Source: Uranotaenia lowii
Taxonomy: Eukaryota; Arthropoda; Insecta; Diptera; Culicidae
Reading direction: 5' to 3'
Assembly: GCF_029784155.1 (NCBI RefSeq)
Contig: NC_073693.1
Span: 189,031,127 to 189,095,126 of the forward strand
Length of the DNA: 64,000 nt
The notes beneath the pieces are model-generated. The model saw nothing but the letters and a program-made list of their open reading frames with translations, made no database searches and was not told where the DNA came from. Both the position numbers and the translations under genes were made by a program. Numbering within the stretch: the first letter of the stretch is position 1; the number at the start of each line of letters is the position of its first letter. Below, one piece after another: positions 1 through 12,174 of this stretch.

Positions 1-332
1 TTTTCCATTTTCATTCAAAATTTTGAAAAAGCTCCAATAAATGTACATATTTCAACATTTATCGGTGCCGTAAAAAACTTTACTCAGAATGACGGTTTGT
101 CTAAATGATATCACCTACAAACTTTTTACACTGTTGGTGTAAAAATATTTTTAGAGCAATCACCAAATTTTTTAAAATAAATAATTAATAATAAATAATA
201 AATAACAATTCAGTTACCTGTAACATGCAACAAAATGCAAATCAAAAAGACACCTTGTTAATCTCGTTTCCATGTGCTGGAATATGATTGCTTTGCATCG
301 AGCGTTTGTCAACATTGAAATTTCATTCATTC
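1..332. other. AT-rich sequence, nothing recognised
   Basis: No coding potential, inverted repeat or known element boundary could be seen here. The only reading frames are short and unrelated to any family I know. Confidence 0.5.
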
Positions 333-618
333 ATTCAATCCGGGCATTTGATTTCAAAAGTGACGACCATAAATCTGAGCAATATTCAAGCAAATTTTCT
401 CAAAACCCAGAAATTATTCAACCAAAAAATTGAAATTTTCTTCAAAACTCATCGACGGATTTTGAATCGCACTTAAGGCTTCGAAAAAACCTTTCATGAT
501 TATTAAAAAAAATTGCTCAAAAAAATGGAGGCGTTTGTTTTTTCTGTACATATGACTTGAAATTTTGTACTTATCATCCCGGCAAACCCGGATAAAACCG
601 GACAATCTGGCAACCTTA
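333..618. mobile_element. Fragment of hAT-like element (same family as 10362-12174)
   Basis: Bases 575-618 match the right end of the element at 10362-12174: the inverted tip TAAGGTTGCCAGATTG followed by CCGGTTTTATCCGGGTTTGC, read from 618 downward. An internal match, AATCCGGGCATTTGATTTC near 335, resembles the left part of that element. The piece is therefore a short internally deleted or truncated copy. Its left tip and target duplication were not found, so the left boundary is approximate. Confidence 0.6.
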
Positions 619-973
619 AGTTTTACCAACATTTTCGCTTGATAGTTCCTGATATCAATACGAAGTTGCTTTTGTTCTACTATCTTGATAAGCAACATCC
701 GATCTTTGCAATCTATTTCAATATTTTCTCGAATGTCAGCCTTTCAGTATGCAATAAAATTAATGCAAATTTTTTGATAAAAAGAAATGATAATAAAAGT
801 ACATGTACTCTTTTTTGATCGAGAAATGGAGGTACTCTTCTTTTTCTGAAATTTTACGAAATGTACTCTTTGTTTTGTTGAACGACATTTTTACATAAAA
901 ACGAACTTATTTCTTCCAGTTTATGAAGTTCGTGTTCCACATCTTACACAATAATTTCCAAAGTAATACAACT
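619..973. other. AT-rich spacer
   Basis: No gene or element end was recognised. TACTCTT-type motifs recur around 805-870 but form no clear array. Confidence 0.4.
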
Positions 974-3469
974 GGGGATTTTTTTTTTATTATCTGATTG
1001 TCAATAAAAAATAACCATTTTTCAAAGCTACATAACTCTGTTATTTTTCAACGGAAATTTTAAAATAGCACATCAAAATGCATTGAAATTTTATCAGCTT
1101 TCCAAATAAAATAGTTAAAAAAAATAAATAAAGACCTTCAATATGAAAAGTTGTAAATAAACTTTAAATGGCGTCTAAAAGTACCGTCTGCACCACCGAA
1201 TATTTTGCAAAAAATACCATTGAATAGCTTAATTTATGATGCAGCTTTCATCTGAAGACACCAAAGTGGACCATCAACTCCTTGAAGAGTTATGAAAGAA
1301 ATAATGACAACAAATCTCTTTTTTTGCATCGGAAACAAACAATGATCGAACAACTGCACTCACATATGGAGATAGCGCGCACTTCTAACAAAATGGAAAC
1401 AAAAGAACTTTTCAAAGCAGGTAAAAACACTATTTTTTATGCTTTGTAGACTGCCCCTACTCGCATAACAGTCCCATATGAATTTTCGTCATTTTAGGTC
1501 AACATAGGGATTCAAAATAAAACACTAAAAAAGATGTTTTGTTCTATAAATTTCGAAAAAAAATATCAGTTTGTGGCTGTCCTATATGAAATATACCCGA
1601 ATAACAGTTCCATATGTGAAATACTACGGATTTGGTTACTTTTCAATGCTTCTTTCGGCGAAATAGTCTTTGATTTATTGCTTTGAATCATTTAAAAAAA
1701 TTTTACTCACTTGATGTCGAATGATGCACACGAGTTTTCGAAGGCAGGTCTGACTTCCTTAGAAATGACTTCCTGAGCGAAAAACTATCGGATGCAATCA
1801 AACATCGTAAAAAGATTCAACTTACAATGTGGAATTTACGATATTTTTCCAAAAGTATGTTCCTTTTTCTGAAAATTGCATTTAGAAGTTCAAAAATGAT
1901 CAAATTTAAGTCTTATAAAGTAGCTTCGTGAGAAAAAATATTCTGTATGGGACTGTTATGAATAAAAATGGTGCTCTCGACCTTACCAATTACCCAATTC
2001 CTAAAATTTCAGGTCTTAAATTTATTATGACAACCTAGAAATGATTTTCGTTTATGCCAAGAGTGGTGATCCCAATTTAAGAATGTATTCCAAAACAGAA
2101 AAAGCTGATTTTCTCGCTTGTTTGTTTTTGCATATGGGACTGTTATGAAAGTAGGGGCGGTAGAGTGTTGCAACTAAACTGACTTCATGTTATATCAAAA
2201 AAATCTAATAACGTATTTGTTTATACCCAGTTTTGCACCAGGTCACAACAAGTTTTGCTGTCATTTTTAGAAGTTTATGCGCTCAGTTTTGCATCCGTAA
2301 ATCTCCAGATTTGATTTAAAATGGACGGTGGAACACTGAAGATTCGTTTGTGAGCGATCAAGGTAGCAAAACACTGACGACGAATTATGTTCGTTCTAGT
2401 ATGGTAAACCTAAAAACTGGGCGAATGGAGAAAACGAATACGGTAAAAGTATCATATTTTCAATGTCATATTACCTACAATGGGAACGATGCTTTTTAAA
2501 GCCTGGGCTGGCCATACTGAGCTCTTCGATTATTTCTACATTTGTGCCACACTCTTTGTTTTTGATCAATGGGAAAGGATTTTGGTGTCCAGTGCTTAGC
2601 TCCCGATATAAAAACTATGTAAAGCACGTCTATATTTCATTTTTTAATAACATTTTTGTGATCCCAAACACAAGGACTGAACCTTCTACTATTGGCATTG
2701 ATTATGCTTCACAATGATCTTTGATCGAAAAGTTAATAAGTTATATAGCATATGACCAGGTTGTAAAAGCAACATTTCCATTATTTGTTATATCACATTA
2801 ACAATACGATACTAAAAATTTTGGTTAAAATTTAAAGTCAGTCATGCGGCAAACACTATACAAAGCACGAAAAAGCAGTGTTTTTACCTGCTTTGGCAAG
2901 TTCTTTTGTTTCCATGTTGTTAGAAGTGCGCGCTATCTCCATATGTGAGTGCAGTTGTTCGACCATTGTTTGTTTTCGTCGCAAAAAAAGAGATTTATCG
3001 TCATTATTGCTTTCATAACTCTTCGAGGAGTTGATGGCCCACTTTGGCGTCTTCAGATGAAAGTTGCATCATAAATTAAACTATTCAATGGTATTTTTTG
3101 CAAAATATTCGGTGGTGCAGACGGTACTTTTAGACGCCATTTAAAGTTTATTTACAACTTTTCATATTGAAGGTCTTTATTTTTTTTTTTTAACTATTTT
3201 ATTTGGAAAGCTGATAAAATTTCAATGCATTTTGATGTGCTATTTTATAATTTCCGTTGAAAAATAACAGAGCTATGTAGCTTTGAAAATTGGTTATTTT
3301 TTATTGACAAAAAAATCTAACCGAAGCTAACTCAAAAAATAAAAATGTTAGAAATCTGAAAAAAACATGTGTTTTTAAGTCGCAAAAATGAACCAAATTT
3401 TCAATTTTGGGGAAAATCTGAAAACCCCCGGCGCAAATTGTCAGATAATAAAAAAAAAATCTCCAACTT
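974..3469. mobile_element. Foldback/MITE-like element with ~0.5-kb inverted arms
   Basis: The left arm (about 974-1446, continuing after the nested MITE to about 2190) is matched by an inverted right arm (about 2845-3469). Matching blocks include TTTAAATGGCGTCTAAAAGT at 1167 versus its complement near 3135, and CACATATGGAGATAGCGCGC near 1361 versus 2930. The right arm has an extra ~130 bp (about 3310-3440) absent from the left. The 7-bp sequence TACAACT lies at both outer edges (967-973, 3470-3476), a possible but imperfectly framed target duplication. No transposase is recognisable in the centre, so this is a non-autonomous element of unassigned superfamily. Confidence 0.75.
1449..2160. mobile_element. 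MITE nested in the left arm of the foldback
   Basis: Inverted ends read CTGCCCCTACTCGCATAACA at the left and, complemented, CCGCCCCTACTTTCATAACA at the right, continuing GTCCCATATG in both. The element is flanked by TA at 1447-1448 and 2161-2162. The other arm of the host foldback keeps the unoccupied site (complement reads GCTTTGTATAGTGTTTGCC near 2850-2870), which shows the insertion point and supports a TA duplication. The motif ACAGTYCCATATG recurs inside. No coding sequence. Confidence 0.7.
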
Positions 3470-3550
3470 ACAACTACTTACTTAAATAACTTGTTTTTAT
3501 AGAGGCATTTTTGTGTCGTAATACACAGTGAGCACGATAAGCGTCTTTAA

Positions 3551-5764
3551 AAGAGATGTACCGAATAGTTATTCGGCGAACGGCCGAATACCGAATATTG
3601 ACCTTTTCAACTATTCGGCCGAATATTCGGTTGAATATTCTGTTGAGTTTTCAATAGAAATACTTCTATTTCTACTGTCATTTCTAATAGAAATCTTCTA
3701 TTTCTGCCATCTTAATGCCCCTCATGTTTTAAGTCGATTATTTCCTACCAGATATATCAGATCTTTTTTTAAGTGGAGGTCTATTTCATTTTTAAATAGT
3801 CACCATAAGCTAGAAAAACATCAGGTTCTAGGACGTTAATAACAAAAGATATGGGATTCCAGTGAAATCTGGGACAAAACATGTCAAAACAGGTGTTAAG
3901 CTATTTGAAATTGCTTTTTTATATCGAAAAATATGAATGTCTAGTTTTTGCTAGATGTCATCGAAATAGTTGACAAAAAGAACGGTGATCTCTGACCTCA
4001 AGCGTACAATACTCTCTACGACACTTATCTACACTTCTGGGTATGAACGATTTTTTGAAAAACTTGTAGAAAACAGCGAAAATCTGAATAAAAACTTGAC
4101 ATTAGGTGGTATGAAAAAACGCTAGCAATTGCTTTTGCTAAACTAAATCGAGCATTCGAGCAGTCGCAGAAAGCTATTGCTTCGGTTGATATGAATAAAG
4201 TTTTTTCTGACAGCTGTTTTCTTAGTCAGGAGCTTTTACTTTTAGAACAAGCTAGTTTGGTATGAATAAAGCCCAAATCTGAAGCAACCGCTCGAGAAAT
4301 CTCCTAGCAATTGCTATATTTTCTAAGCATGCTTGGTAGCAGATTTTTCCAATAAACAAATTCTTCAACAACGTCATGAATTTATAAAATTAGCAATATT
4401 ACACTTCAATACAATTGAAAAAGGCATTTTTAACATAGATAAAGAATAGTCGAAGTGATAACCCAACTTTTTTCATATTCCTGTCGTATGAAATGATTCG
4501 TCTAGGATGAAACAAAACAAATCAATTAGTAAATATTTCAAATTAAAAAATTCCAGCAACAGTGGAAGAATTCCCAATCGGCTTGAAGTTGGAAGAAAAT
4601 TGTAATAATTTAAAACATAATTTAGATCTCCCAAATTTATATGTTTTTTTTTTAAATTCTAAGATTTAAAAAAATTGTCTTAGTTGAGATGCGCGCCTAT
4701 TGCCTATTATTTTTATATATATCGGAGTATCCCGATCCGAAAACGTGTGGGAGAGCTTATGATAAATGTTAAAGCTAGGCCATGTTTGACAATATTCAAT
4801 TTTCTTTAAACATCAACATCCGAGCATGCATTGACTTAAAATTTTCCGATCGTTCTTACACCCACCACCCGCACCGTCGATTTCATGGCTATTTTAGCCG
4901 TACTTTTCAATTTTTTGATCGTCTTCTTTCATTTTACTTTAGAAAACTTCAGATCCTGCTGGTTGGATAGCTCTTTTTTTCGAAGCAAAAGCTATGTTCT
5001 AAGACTTTAGTACACATCTGCTAAGCAAATGTTTATTCATACCAAACTAAGCAAATGCTTTGGGCTTTTGCTTTGCTTGATTTCGAGCAAAGTAAAAGCT
5101 ACCGAAGCAATTGCTAAACCTTATTCTTATCACTAATTATTCTCAAACATACAAGAGGAAAAAGAAATAAAATTACTTGAAATTTAAATTTTTCATAGCA
5201 TTACAACAGCAGTGTTCAAATCGAATCTAACGAATAAATTTATTCTAAGAAATTGTTTAATAACAGAAAATGTAAAAAATTTCAAAGCGACATTTGATTT
5301 TTTAAATTTAATTTAACAAAAAAATCTGAATAAACCCGGGTAAAATGCGGAAAATTTAAAAAAATATGTGGCCAACCCGGTCAGATTTAACTTTTTCGAA
5401 TTCTATATTTGGTTTATGGGCAAGCCTGGATAAATCAAGTAAATGTGGAATAAACTTAAATCAAAGTATAAAGCTATCTACAGTGAAAATTACACGGATA
5501 CATCTTGAATGTTTCACTGAAACCATAAGTTTTTGATGATTTTGAAGGTTTTTAACAAAACTTTTGAATATTTTATAAATTATCCAACATCAGTTGACAA
5601 ATTCGAGAAGTCTGTTTTTGTATAAATTCGAAAAAAATAAATATTCGGCCTATTCGGCCGAATACCTAGCTCAACTATTCGGTGAGCCGAATATTTGGCT
5701 TAACTGCTTTTTGGCGGTATTCGGCGCCGAATATTCGGCCGACCGAATATTCGGTACATCTCTA
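3551..5764. mobile_element. Non-autonomous hAT element with 8-bp TSD
   Basis: The tips AAGAGATGTACCGAATA (left) and TAGAGATGTACCGAATA (right, complemented) are inverted repeats followed by many copies of the palindromic word CCGAATATTCGG at both ends (3560-3640, 5640-5760). The 8-bp sequence GTCTTTAA is directly repeated at 3543-3550 and 5765-5772. Eight-base duplications of form nTnnnnAn are typical of hAT transposition, and this one fits. No transposase frame is present in the 2.2 kb, so it would depend on a hAT transposase encoded elsewhere. A further palindromic insertion seems to sit in the middle. Confidence 0.85.
4103..5136. mobile_element. Candidate nested palindromic element inside the hAT element
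   Basis: Imperfect inverted repeats face each other across this interval: ATTAGGTGGTATGAAAAAAC then GCTAGCAATTGC at 4101-4133, and the complement of GCAATTGCTAAACCTTATTC then TTATCACTAAT at 5109-5137. The words GATATGAATAAAG and GGTATGAATAAAG recur inside. Boundaries and target duplication (TA or TTA) are uncertain. Confidence 0.45.
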
Positions 5765-5772
5765 GTCTTTAA

Positions 5773-6315
5773 GTATGCAATGATTCCCAAACAGTAATAA
5801 ATATGCACAAAAGTAACTTTCTTAATTGTTTGGTACAAAAATAAAAAGGACACAAATAATGTTTTTTTTAAATAAAATATGGGTGCACTAAAAAAATTCT
5901 TTATGAAATGCAGTATTTTATCATGTTTTGTGCGGTTTGTCAGCTTAACGTCAAACACTACAATCTCTCGAATGATTCAGCCAGGAAAAGTTTTTTAAAG
6001 AAAATTTCTAATCGTCTTGTCAGTAACATAGCTTTCAGAAAAATTGCGTTATTTGAATGTGTCCTTTGGAAACATTTTTGGCGTTGTAGGATAAGTTAGG
6101 GTTGTCATCCGTCCCACAAAAGCAGGAAACGTCGGAGATGAATAAGCTTTAAATACTGTAAATCCCGAAAAAAAGCAACTAACTTCCAGTGTTTTTTTTA
6201 GATTCCTCAACTTCCCGCTTTTCAATTTCAAATGTTGGGAAGCCATTTATGATTAATGTATCCACTAGTTTTTTTTTTTAATTTAGATTACATGTTGTGT
6301 TATTATCTATCAAAG
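5773..6315. other. AT-rich spacer, no gene seen
   Basis: Only short frames occur and none resembles a known protein. Confidence 0.4.
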
Positions 6316-6317
6316 TA

Positions 6318-7246
6318 CCGTAAAACGGGGTAACTTTGATCACCGGGGTGAATTTGACCAACAATAAACTTTTCTACATGATCATCAATAACTCAGTCTA
6401 CAGTTTGAATTCTTGAAAACTGTTTCCTACGTTTGAAAGCCTATTAATTGAGTATCAAATAGACAAAATTTGGTTTGTATTTGAAATTTTTTGCTGTTAG
6501 AAATTACAAAATCTTAAAATATCTATTTTTCAAGTCTCGCAAACAAACAGCTCTCCTGATGATTCCAAAAAGCTTTTAGAAGCAAACCGGTTGTTTAATG
6601 TGAAAGAACAACTTTTTTTCTTTGTATATGAACAGTAATAGTGCTATTTTTATAGTCATTTTATGATATTTTTATATATTTATAAAAACTGACATTTTCC
6701 AAGAGCAAGCCCATGTTGGACACATGGATAGGAACCCTATCAAATCGTTAACTTTGAAGTAAAAATGAGAATAAAAATAATGGAAGGGCCTAGGGGAATG
6801 TGTGAAGTTAAGATTTCATTTGTATTTTGAAGCCAAAACTATTCAGCAATTTTAATTATTTTTGCCCCTAAATGTAGGCAGCATCAAAGTTATTTTTTCG
6901 ATTATGAATATTTTTAAAATAAAATGTTGAAAATCAAGGTTAAATTGATAAACTAGTACTTGTAAATATTATTAAGGTGTTTTGTATCCATTATGATCAA
7001 GAAAACTCGTTAAAACCGTCAGAATAGAGACTGATCAATGTCACCCCAAAGCATTAAATTCTGAACAGAGTCGAGAACGATTTTTAAATCAAATTTAAAG
7101 AGGTCTAATAAATTTCTGCATCCATGTTTTACGTTCATAGGATTCCAGTACTGGTTTAAAAAATATAAAACATGCCACATTCCCCTTAACAGAAAAAATA
7201 ATCGAAATATATTGAAAAAAGTGATCAATATTACCCCGGATAACGG
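6318..7246. mobile_element. TA-type MITE (CCGTAAAACGGGGTAA family)
   Basis: The left end CCGTAAAACGGGGTAACTTT then GATCAC (from 6318) matches the complemented right end CCGTTATCCGGGGTAATATT then GATCAC (to 7246). TA flanks both ends (6316-6317 and 7247-7248). A TA duplication suggests Tc1/mariner-like mobilisation, but no transposase remains. The ~930-bp interior is AT-rich and non-coding. Confidence 0.75.
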
Positions 7247-7248
7247 TA

Positions 7249-7999
7249 ATTAATATTATCGTTCGTACGAAAAAACAATCGGTACATGTCGTACCCAAAA
7301 AAATGTGGTTTGTAAATTCTACTGCCTAACTAAGTATACGTTGAAACTTGGCAAATAATTAAATAAAAAAAGCTTTGAATTGTGACAAAACATTCTAGAA
7401 CAGTACAATAGACTGAAACTGATCAAATAATTGATACAAATATGATTGATCAAAAGAAAATATTCATTTCAATTAATTTTTAACAATAATGGCTCCCAAA
7501 TTTTACCGGAATTTTGCTAAAAACTGTCGAAAAAATTAAAGATTCTAAATACCCCTGAATCTAAATTCGATAACTTTAGCAAAAAAGATGTATTCAATTG
7601 TACTTTTATACATCTTTTTTTTAACAAAATCTATCGAATTTGTGTAGATTAAAAAGATGAAAACAATATTATCTATTTTCTTAATGTAACGTCTATAGAT
7701 ATTTTTCCCTGCTAAGAAAATTTCAATTAAACCGAGAGCTACTAAACTAATTAACCTGTTATTAATTAATAGTTCATCCGTTTTCAAATACGGAAAGGGC
7801 AACAGATCATATCACGTTTATCCAATTTTCACATGTTTGTCGGCATTATCGAGCCATCCCACCAAGCGAGATGTTTGCCCACATGGCATAGTACAAGCAA
7901 TGAATGAGAGCTCACTCTTGGCCAGTGAGATGGATGATTTATTACTTTATTGCTTCTCAAAAAAGCTTTTATGAGCCAATCTTTACCGATTGTTCCAAG
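7249..7999. other. AT-rich non-coding sequence
   Basis: No repeat pair or coding region recognised; a short hairpin occurs near 7585-7620 (AAGATGTATTC...TACATCTT). Confidence 0.4.
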
Positions 8000-9310
8000 T
8001 ACCTACTTCATAGTTTTTGTTGAACTTATTGCTGGTTCCATATAAGATGAACGAAAAAAGCTGCCGAATTCAATGAAATGCTGTAGCGCATGTCAGCATA
8101 GCGTGGTCAGTAGTTTACGCATATTTACCTCTTTTTTTCACTTTTGTTAACCTCGCACGCACCCAGTTGGATTATCGCTGGATAGGAATTCGGTGGAATT
8201 TATGAATGAATCCTCTTGTTGAATGACGCCCGTTCGCTGTTAAGCCCACATGTGCGTAGAGTAAAACGTTGTTCGGTTGAAAAAAGATCGGAGTATTCCT
8301 TCTGAAACTTAACACGTCACTATACTCGAATGACACGTTTTTTCGGCGATAATGTTGTGGTTTCTGATTTCAGTAGCTTTTCGAGCGCCAATTCAAAATA
8401 TGCAAATTTATCACTGCTCACACCGCTTTCGTACACAGGAAACATGCATAGAATCCGGTTCTTCGTCCAGACGCACCACCAAAGCTTAGAAATTTAATCC
8501 ATTTCTTTGGTGTGCAAAATGTATAAATTACTGCCTAAAAGCTGTCCAAATACCCGTGACGAAATTCGCGTTGTGTATATCTGGACTATCGCTGGTGAAC
8601 TGAACACAGACTTATTTTTCGGCAGTCACTATTACCGAAAAGCTTTTACGTGTATCGCCAAATTTTACGCACACTAGAGGGTTTTTTTCGGCCTCTTCTT
8701 GTTGAATCGACAAGAAACCTACGCTATCACTTAGCAGCCCCCAAAAGTTGAAATATTTTGCAACAGGCAAATTTCGTAGTAAAAGTTGTCCCAACCATAT
8801 AGGAAAACCGGCATTTGCGGCCACCAAGAAGCAAGCTGTCGAACCAAAAACCGTCAAAAGCGAAACAACCGAAATGGAAACGAACCCGCGCGCGCCTTGA
8901 ATCGAAAACTTAAGTCAAGCGCCAAAAACCTCGCGGAAGACACAACGTTTCCGAATGACTATCAAAGCATAACTGAACTCTCCATCGACTCTGAACGCAG
9001 ATATTCTAAAAATAATGTTTCGAAAAAAAGTTAACTTATGTACCGATCAGCGCCACCAACCGCATACATTCACACGGGGCGCATCACATCGAATTGACGG
9101 CGGCGGCGGCGACGACGATGAAGACGACGACGACGACGACGCCGATGGGACACGCGCATGGATTCGATTCCAAGCGCGCCGGCAGAAGCACAGTGAAAAA
9201 CCTCCGACGCACGGGAAACGTGCCTTCAGGCTGAGCCATTGATAGCTTGTTTTTTTACTCCTCCTTAGCGCTTTCAGCTGTAGAAAAGCCGATAAATGGG
9301 TAGGATACAT
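8000..9310. other. GC-richer, apparently low-copy block; possible host regulatory or exon DNA
   Basis: Base composition rises clearly over the flanks, CpG is common, and no inverted or direct repeat pairing with the rest of the window was seen. Such islands in transposon-rich insect DNA can be first exons or promoters, but no frame here is recognisable and no splice structure could be supported. The frames that do occur (for example 8786-9034 and 9015-9242 on the plus strand) have low-complexity or basic compositions with no known domain. I make no gene call. Confidence 0.3.
9096..9147. repeat. (GGC)n(GAC)n trinucleotide repeat
   Basis: A GGC run passes into a GAC/GAT run of about 13 triplets. 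It generates an Asp-rich frame on one strand and a Ser/Pro-rich frame on the other, so neither frame should be taken as a protein on this basis. Confidence 0.85.
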
Positions 9311-10274
9311 TTGTTCATACCATATCGATAGTTCGATTAACGCGATCGTACACCCTATTATTGGGAGTGAACTTCACACAAACTGTTGATGCGGCCGATG
9401 TGCGTCCTAACCGAGTCGATCGACTCGTATGGTTGTTTGCGCAGAGATCAGAAGCTTGCACTAGGGTGGACCTTGGATAGAAAATTGGTACGATTAGAGG
9501 ATATCGTCAATCGAAAAAAAGGAAATAATAACCTATATTGTTTAACATTTTCACGCCGCCGTTCGAAGCGTACAGAAAAATGTGTTTAGTTTCATTCCAC
9601 TTTACTGAGAAACAGAGAATTTCGAGAAACCAAGTATGTTCTATGAAAGTAATTATTATTAAATTACTGAATTCAATTTTTAAATTTGTGTTTCTAAAAT
9701 CGGGTCAGAGAGAAATGAGATACATCGTAGCAAAGCCATAAAAGTGAGCTTTATTTAAAAAAAAGATTTTTTTACCAAATGTTTTTGTCACCGATGATCT
9801 GTAGGTACCCTCTTTATTATAGACTTCGTGAGCTTCGAATCCGACAAGACTGCACTAAACCGCTTTTGTGCCTTGCCATTTTTTTACACAAAAATTGCAA
9901 CAAAATGAATTTTAACAACACTTCCATCTTAAGTTGACATCAATTGTTTACTGTTTTTGTGGTACTTGCATCATTTTCAGCCAACTAATACACATACACA
10001 AAATAAACAAAAGAAAAAACATTACCCGGGTCGATGTATCACTCACCCACATGCTGTCAACTTCTACGATTTGCCACTGCTAGCTTTCAGTGCAAAACTC
10101 GTACAAAAACTGGTGGCTTATAGAATAGATAAACAAACGCGATGACAGAAGTTAGTGCAAAACTCGGAACAAAAAAGTAGGTTGCTACCATAGTACATGG
10201 AAATAACAGGTAGGCCATTGCGCTTATGTACACAGCATGCTTGCATACCAACAAAAATAGTTATGAATATTTGG
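9311..10274. other. Non-coding sequence, nothing recognised
   Basis: No protein similarity or element boundary was found. The words GTGCAAAACTCG(T/G)(A)ACAAAAA at about 10092 and 10151 form one short direct repeat. Confidence 0.4.
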
Positions 10275-10361
10275 CAGTTTTATATTGCTTATTTTCATAG
10301 CACTTCGTCTCACGACTTAACTTGACGAATATAATCACTCTAAAAATCACTCGGTCTATGG
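10275..10361 (-). pseudogene. 3' end of a decayed RTE-type retrotransposon (distal piece)
   Basis: Read on the minus strand from 10361, the sequence GACCGAGTGA...TATTCGTCAAGTTAAGTCGTGAGACG aligns with the 3' end of the RTE fragment at 27385-27590 (GACCGAGTGA...TGTTCGTCAAGTTATGTCGTGAGACG). In that copy the two halves are contiguous. Here the hAT-like element at 10362-12174 separates this last ~85 bp from the rest of the RTE coding remnant at 12175-12430. The 3' boundary near 10275 is approximate. Confidence 0.75.
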
Positions 10362-12174
10362 TAAGGTTGCCAGAATATTTTCCACTCCCATCCGGGCCTA
10401 GCAATTCCGGGCATTTTTTTCAAAAAAACCTGGCAAAATCCGGGCATGGATTTCAATTTTTCAAATCCAAAAACCGGGCAAAAACCGGCCAAAATTTAGG
10501 TGTTATTGGCGATTTGCAGCTCGAAACGACACTCAGAAGGCGCTGCGATCAAAATGATGATGTTATGGGTGAAAATGTCATTGTGCGTACAACTTTTCCA
10601 AAACAAAACGGAAAATTTTAAAATTTCAGTGTTTATTGGAATATTATTCAAGGTTTTATTGGCGAATATGGTAAGAAAAAGTGAACTTCACAATCGACTA
10701 TGTTTATAAAACCCGTTTATGGCTCAATGTATATTACTTTTTAGTTTTGCGGAAAAGCTGTGTTTTGCTAACATGCAACAGCGCGAAAGAACTATTCGGA
10801 GTTAACGTTACGCTGAAACCAAATCCATCAAAATAGACTCTCTTCGAAATCTGGAGGGCCAAGGTGTTTATCCAGCTACTTCGGAACATCTTGTAGAGGA
10901 ACCCAGATCCAGAACTCGGAATCAATCATTTTTTCGGATACAAATGTACTTAGTTGGGAAATTTCGTCAGTGATTCCACAAATCACCTAGTATTCCAACT
11001 CCAGGAGCTGAAGCATATCAATGTTACCAATCTTTGAGGATCAGAAAAACCCCAGTGCGATATGAGCAATGTCAGATAAAAAAAACGGGAAGATTTGGTT
11101 CGAACGAAGGTGCTTTCAACGATCAACTGATGGCTTTCCATGTAACGGAAGTTATTCAATTAGACCAAAAATGCATGTTAAAAAACTTCATTTCTGATCG
11201 ATATTTGAAATAAATATTGATTGAATATCCAAAGAATTTGCGTCTGAATATTTAGATATTTAGCCATTTTACAAGAACAAATAGTTTCGGACAGGAGTTT
11301 CAAAGAAAATTTCCTATTTGAAGGGAACCATAGAAAATTCTCTCCCCAGAAATAAACGATTAGTCGTTCAACTTAGAAAACTGATATCGATAAAAAGTTT
11401 AATGAATAAAACAATTAAACTACTATCTAAAAATTTATTAACTACATATCTTGGAAGCAAATTTCGGTTTTAGAATATGCCTACCAGATTTTTTTGATAC
11501 ATTTCCTTCAATTTTAGTTTTCTTCCAGCTTTAGAATTGGTGATTCAATTTTTTTTAAATAAGTTTTTATCAGAAGAAAACCATAAAAATTGTATTCGCT
11601 TTTGCGAAAATCATTAAAATTAGTAGAAAGGTGATTTTCTAACCCAACTTAGTAATTGTTACTGTCCGAAATTAAACACTTTCTGCAAAAAACTTAATTT
11701 TAAAACATTTTCATATTCATCGCCATGTTAAAAAGCAGCTATCATCACCCTTTTGTTAGTTCCGAATGTGAAAGATAGTTGGCACTGCATGTCAAAAAGT
11801 TTTGCTGCAAATCGCCAATTATATATAAAAGCAAAGAAAAAATGCAAAAAAAAATTAAATTAATATTTTATTAATGTAATTGCAAACTTCCAAAAACTTT
11901 TTGGAACAATTAAATATTTAAAGGTTTATAAAAGTAAATCAGCGAAATTATTTGAAACAACCGTTGAAAATTTCCATACTGTCAATCGATTTTGCTGAAA
12001 TTTACTCAAAAATTTTGATTTTTTTGGTTTCTTGGTGAAAATTGTGAAAAAATCCGGGCAATATCCGGACTTTTTTCACGATATCCGGGCAACCGGGCCG
12101 GACCGGACTTTCTCGAAATTTTGCATCGAATATCCGGGCAAACCCGGATAAAACCGGGCAATCTGGCAAGCTTA
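10362..12174. mobile_element. hAT-like non-autonomous element inserted in an RTE copy
   Basis: Tips are TAAGGTTGCCAGA (left) and TAAGCTTGCCAGA (right, complemented), followed at both ends by CCGGGCA/CCGGATA-rich subterminal sequence. The 8-bp GTCTATGG is directly repeated at 10354-10361 and 12175-12182. The paralogous RTE fragment at 27.5 kb has the unoccupied site (GTTGCCATGGACCGAG), confirming that this is an insertion. The 1.8-kb interior is AT-rich without a transposase. An 8-bp duplication suggests hAT, although the bases do not fully fit nTnnnnAn. Confidence 0.85.

Noticed and set aside
967..3476. TACAACT as a definite target duplication of the foldback
   Set aside because: The two element tips are offset by about 4 bp relative to the repeat, so the match may be chance.
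9015..9310. Asp-rich plus-strand and Ser/Pro-rich minus-strand frames
   Set aside because: Both result from the GGC/GAC trinucleotide repeat.
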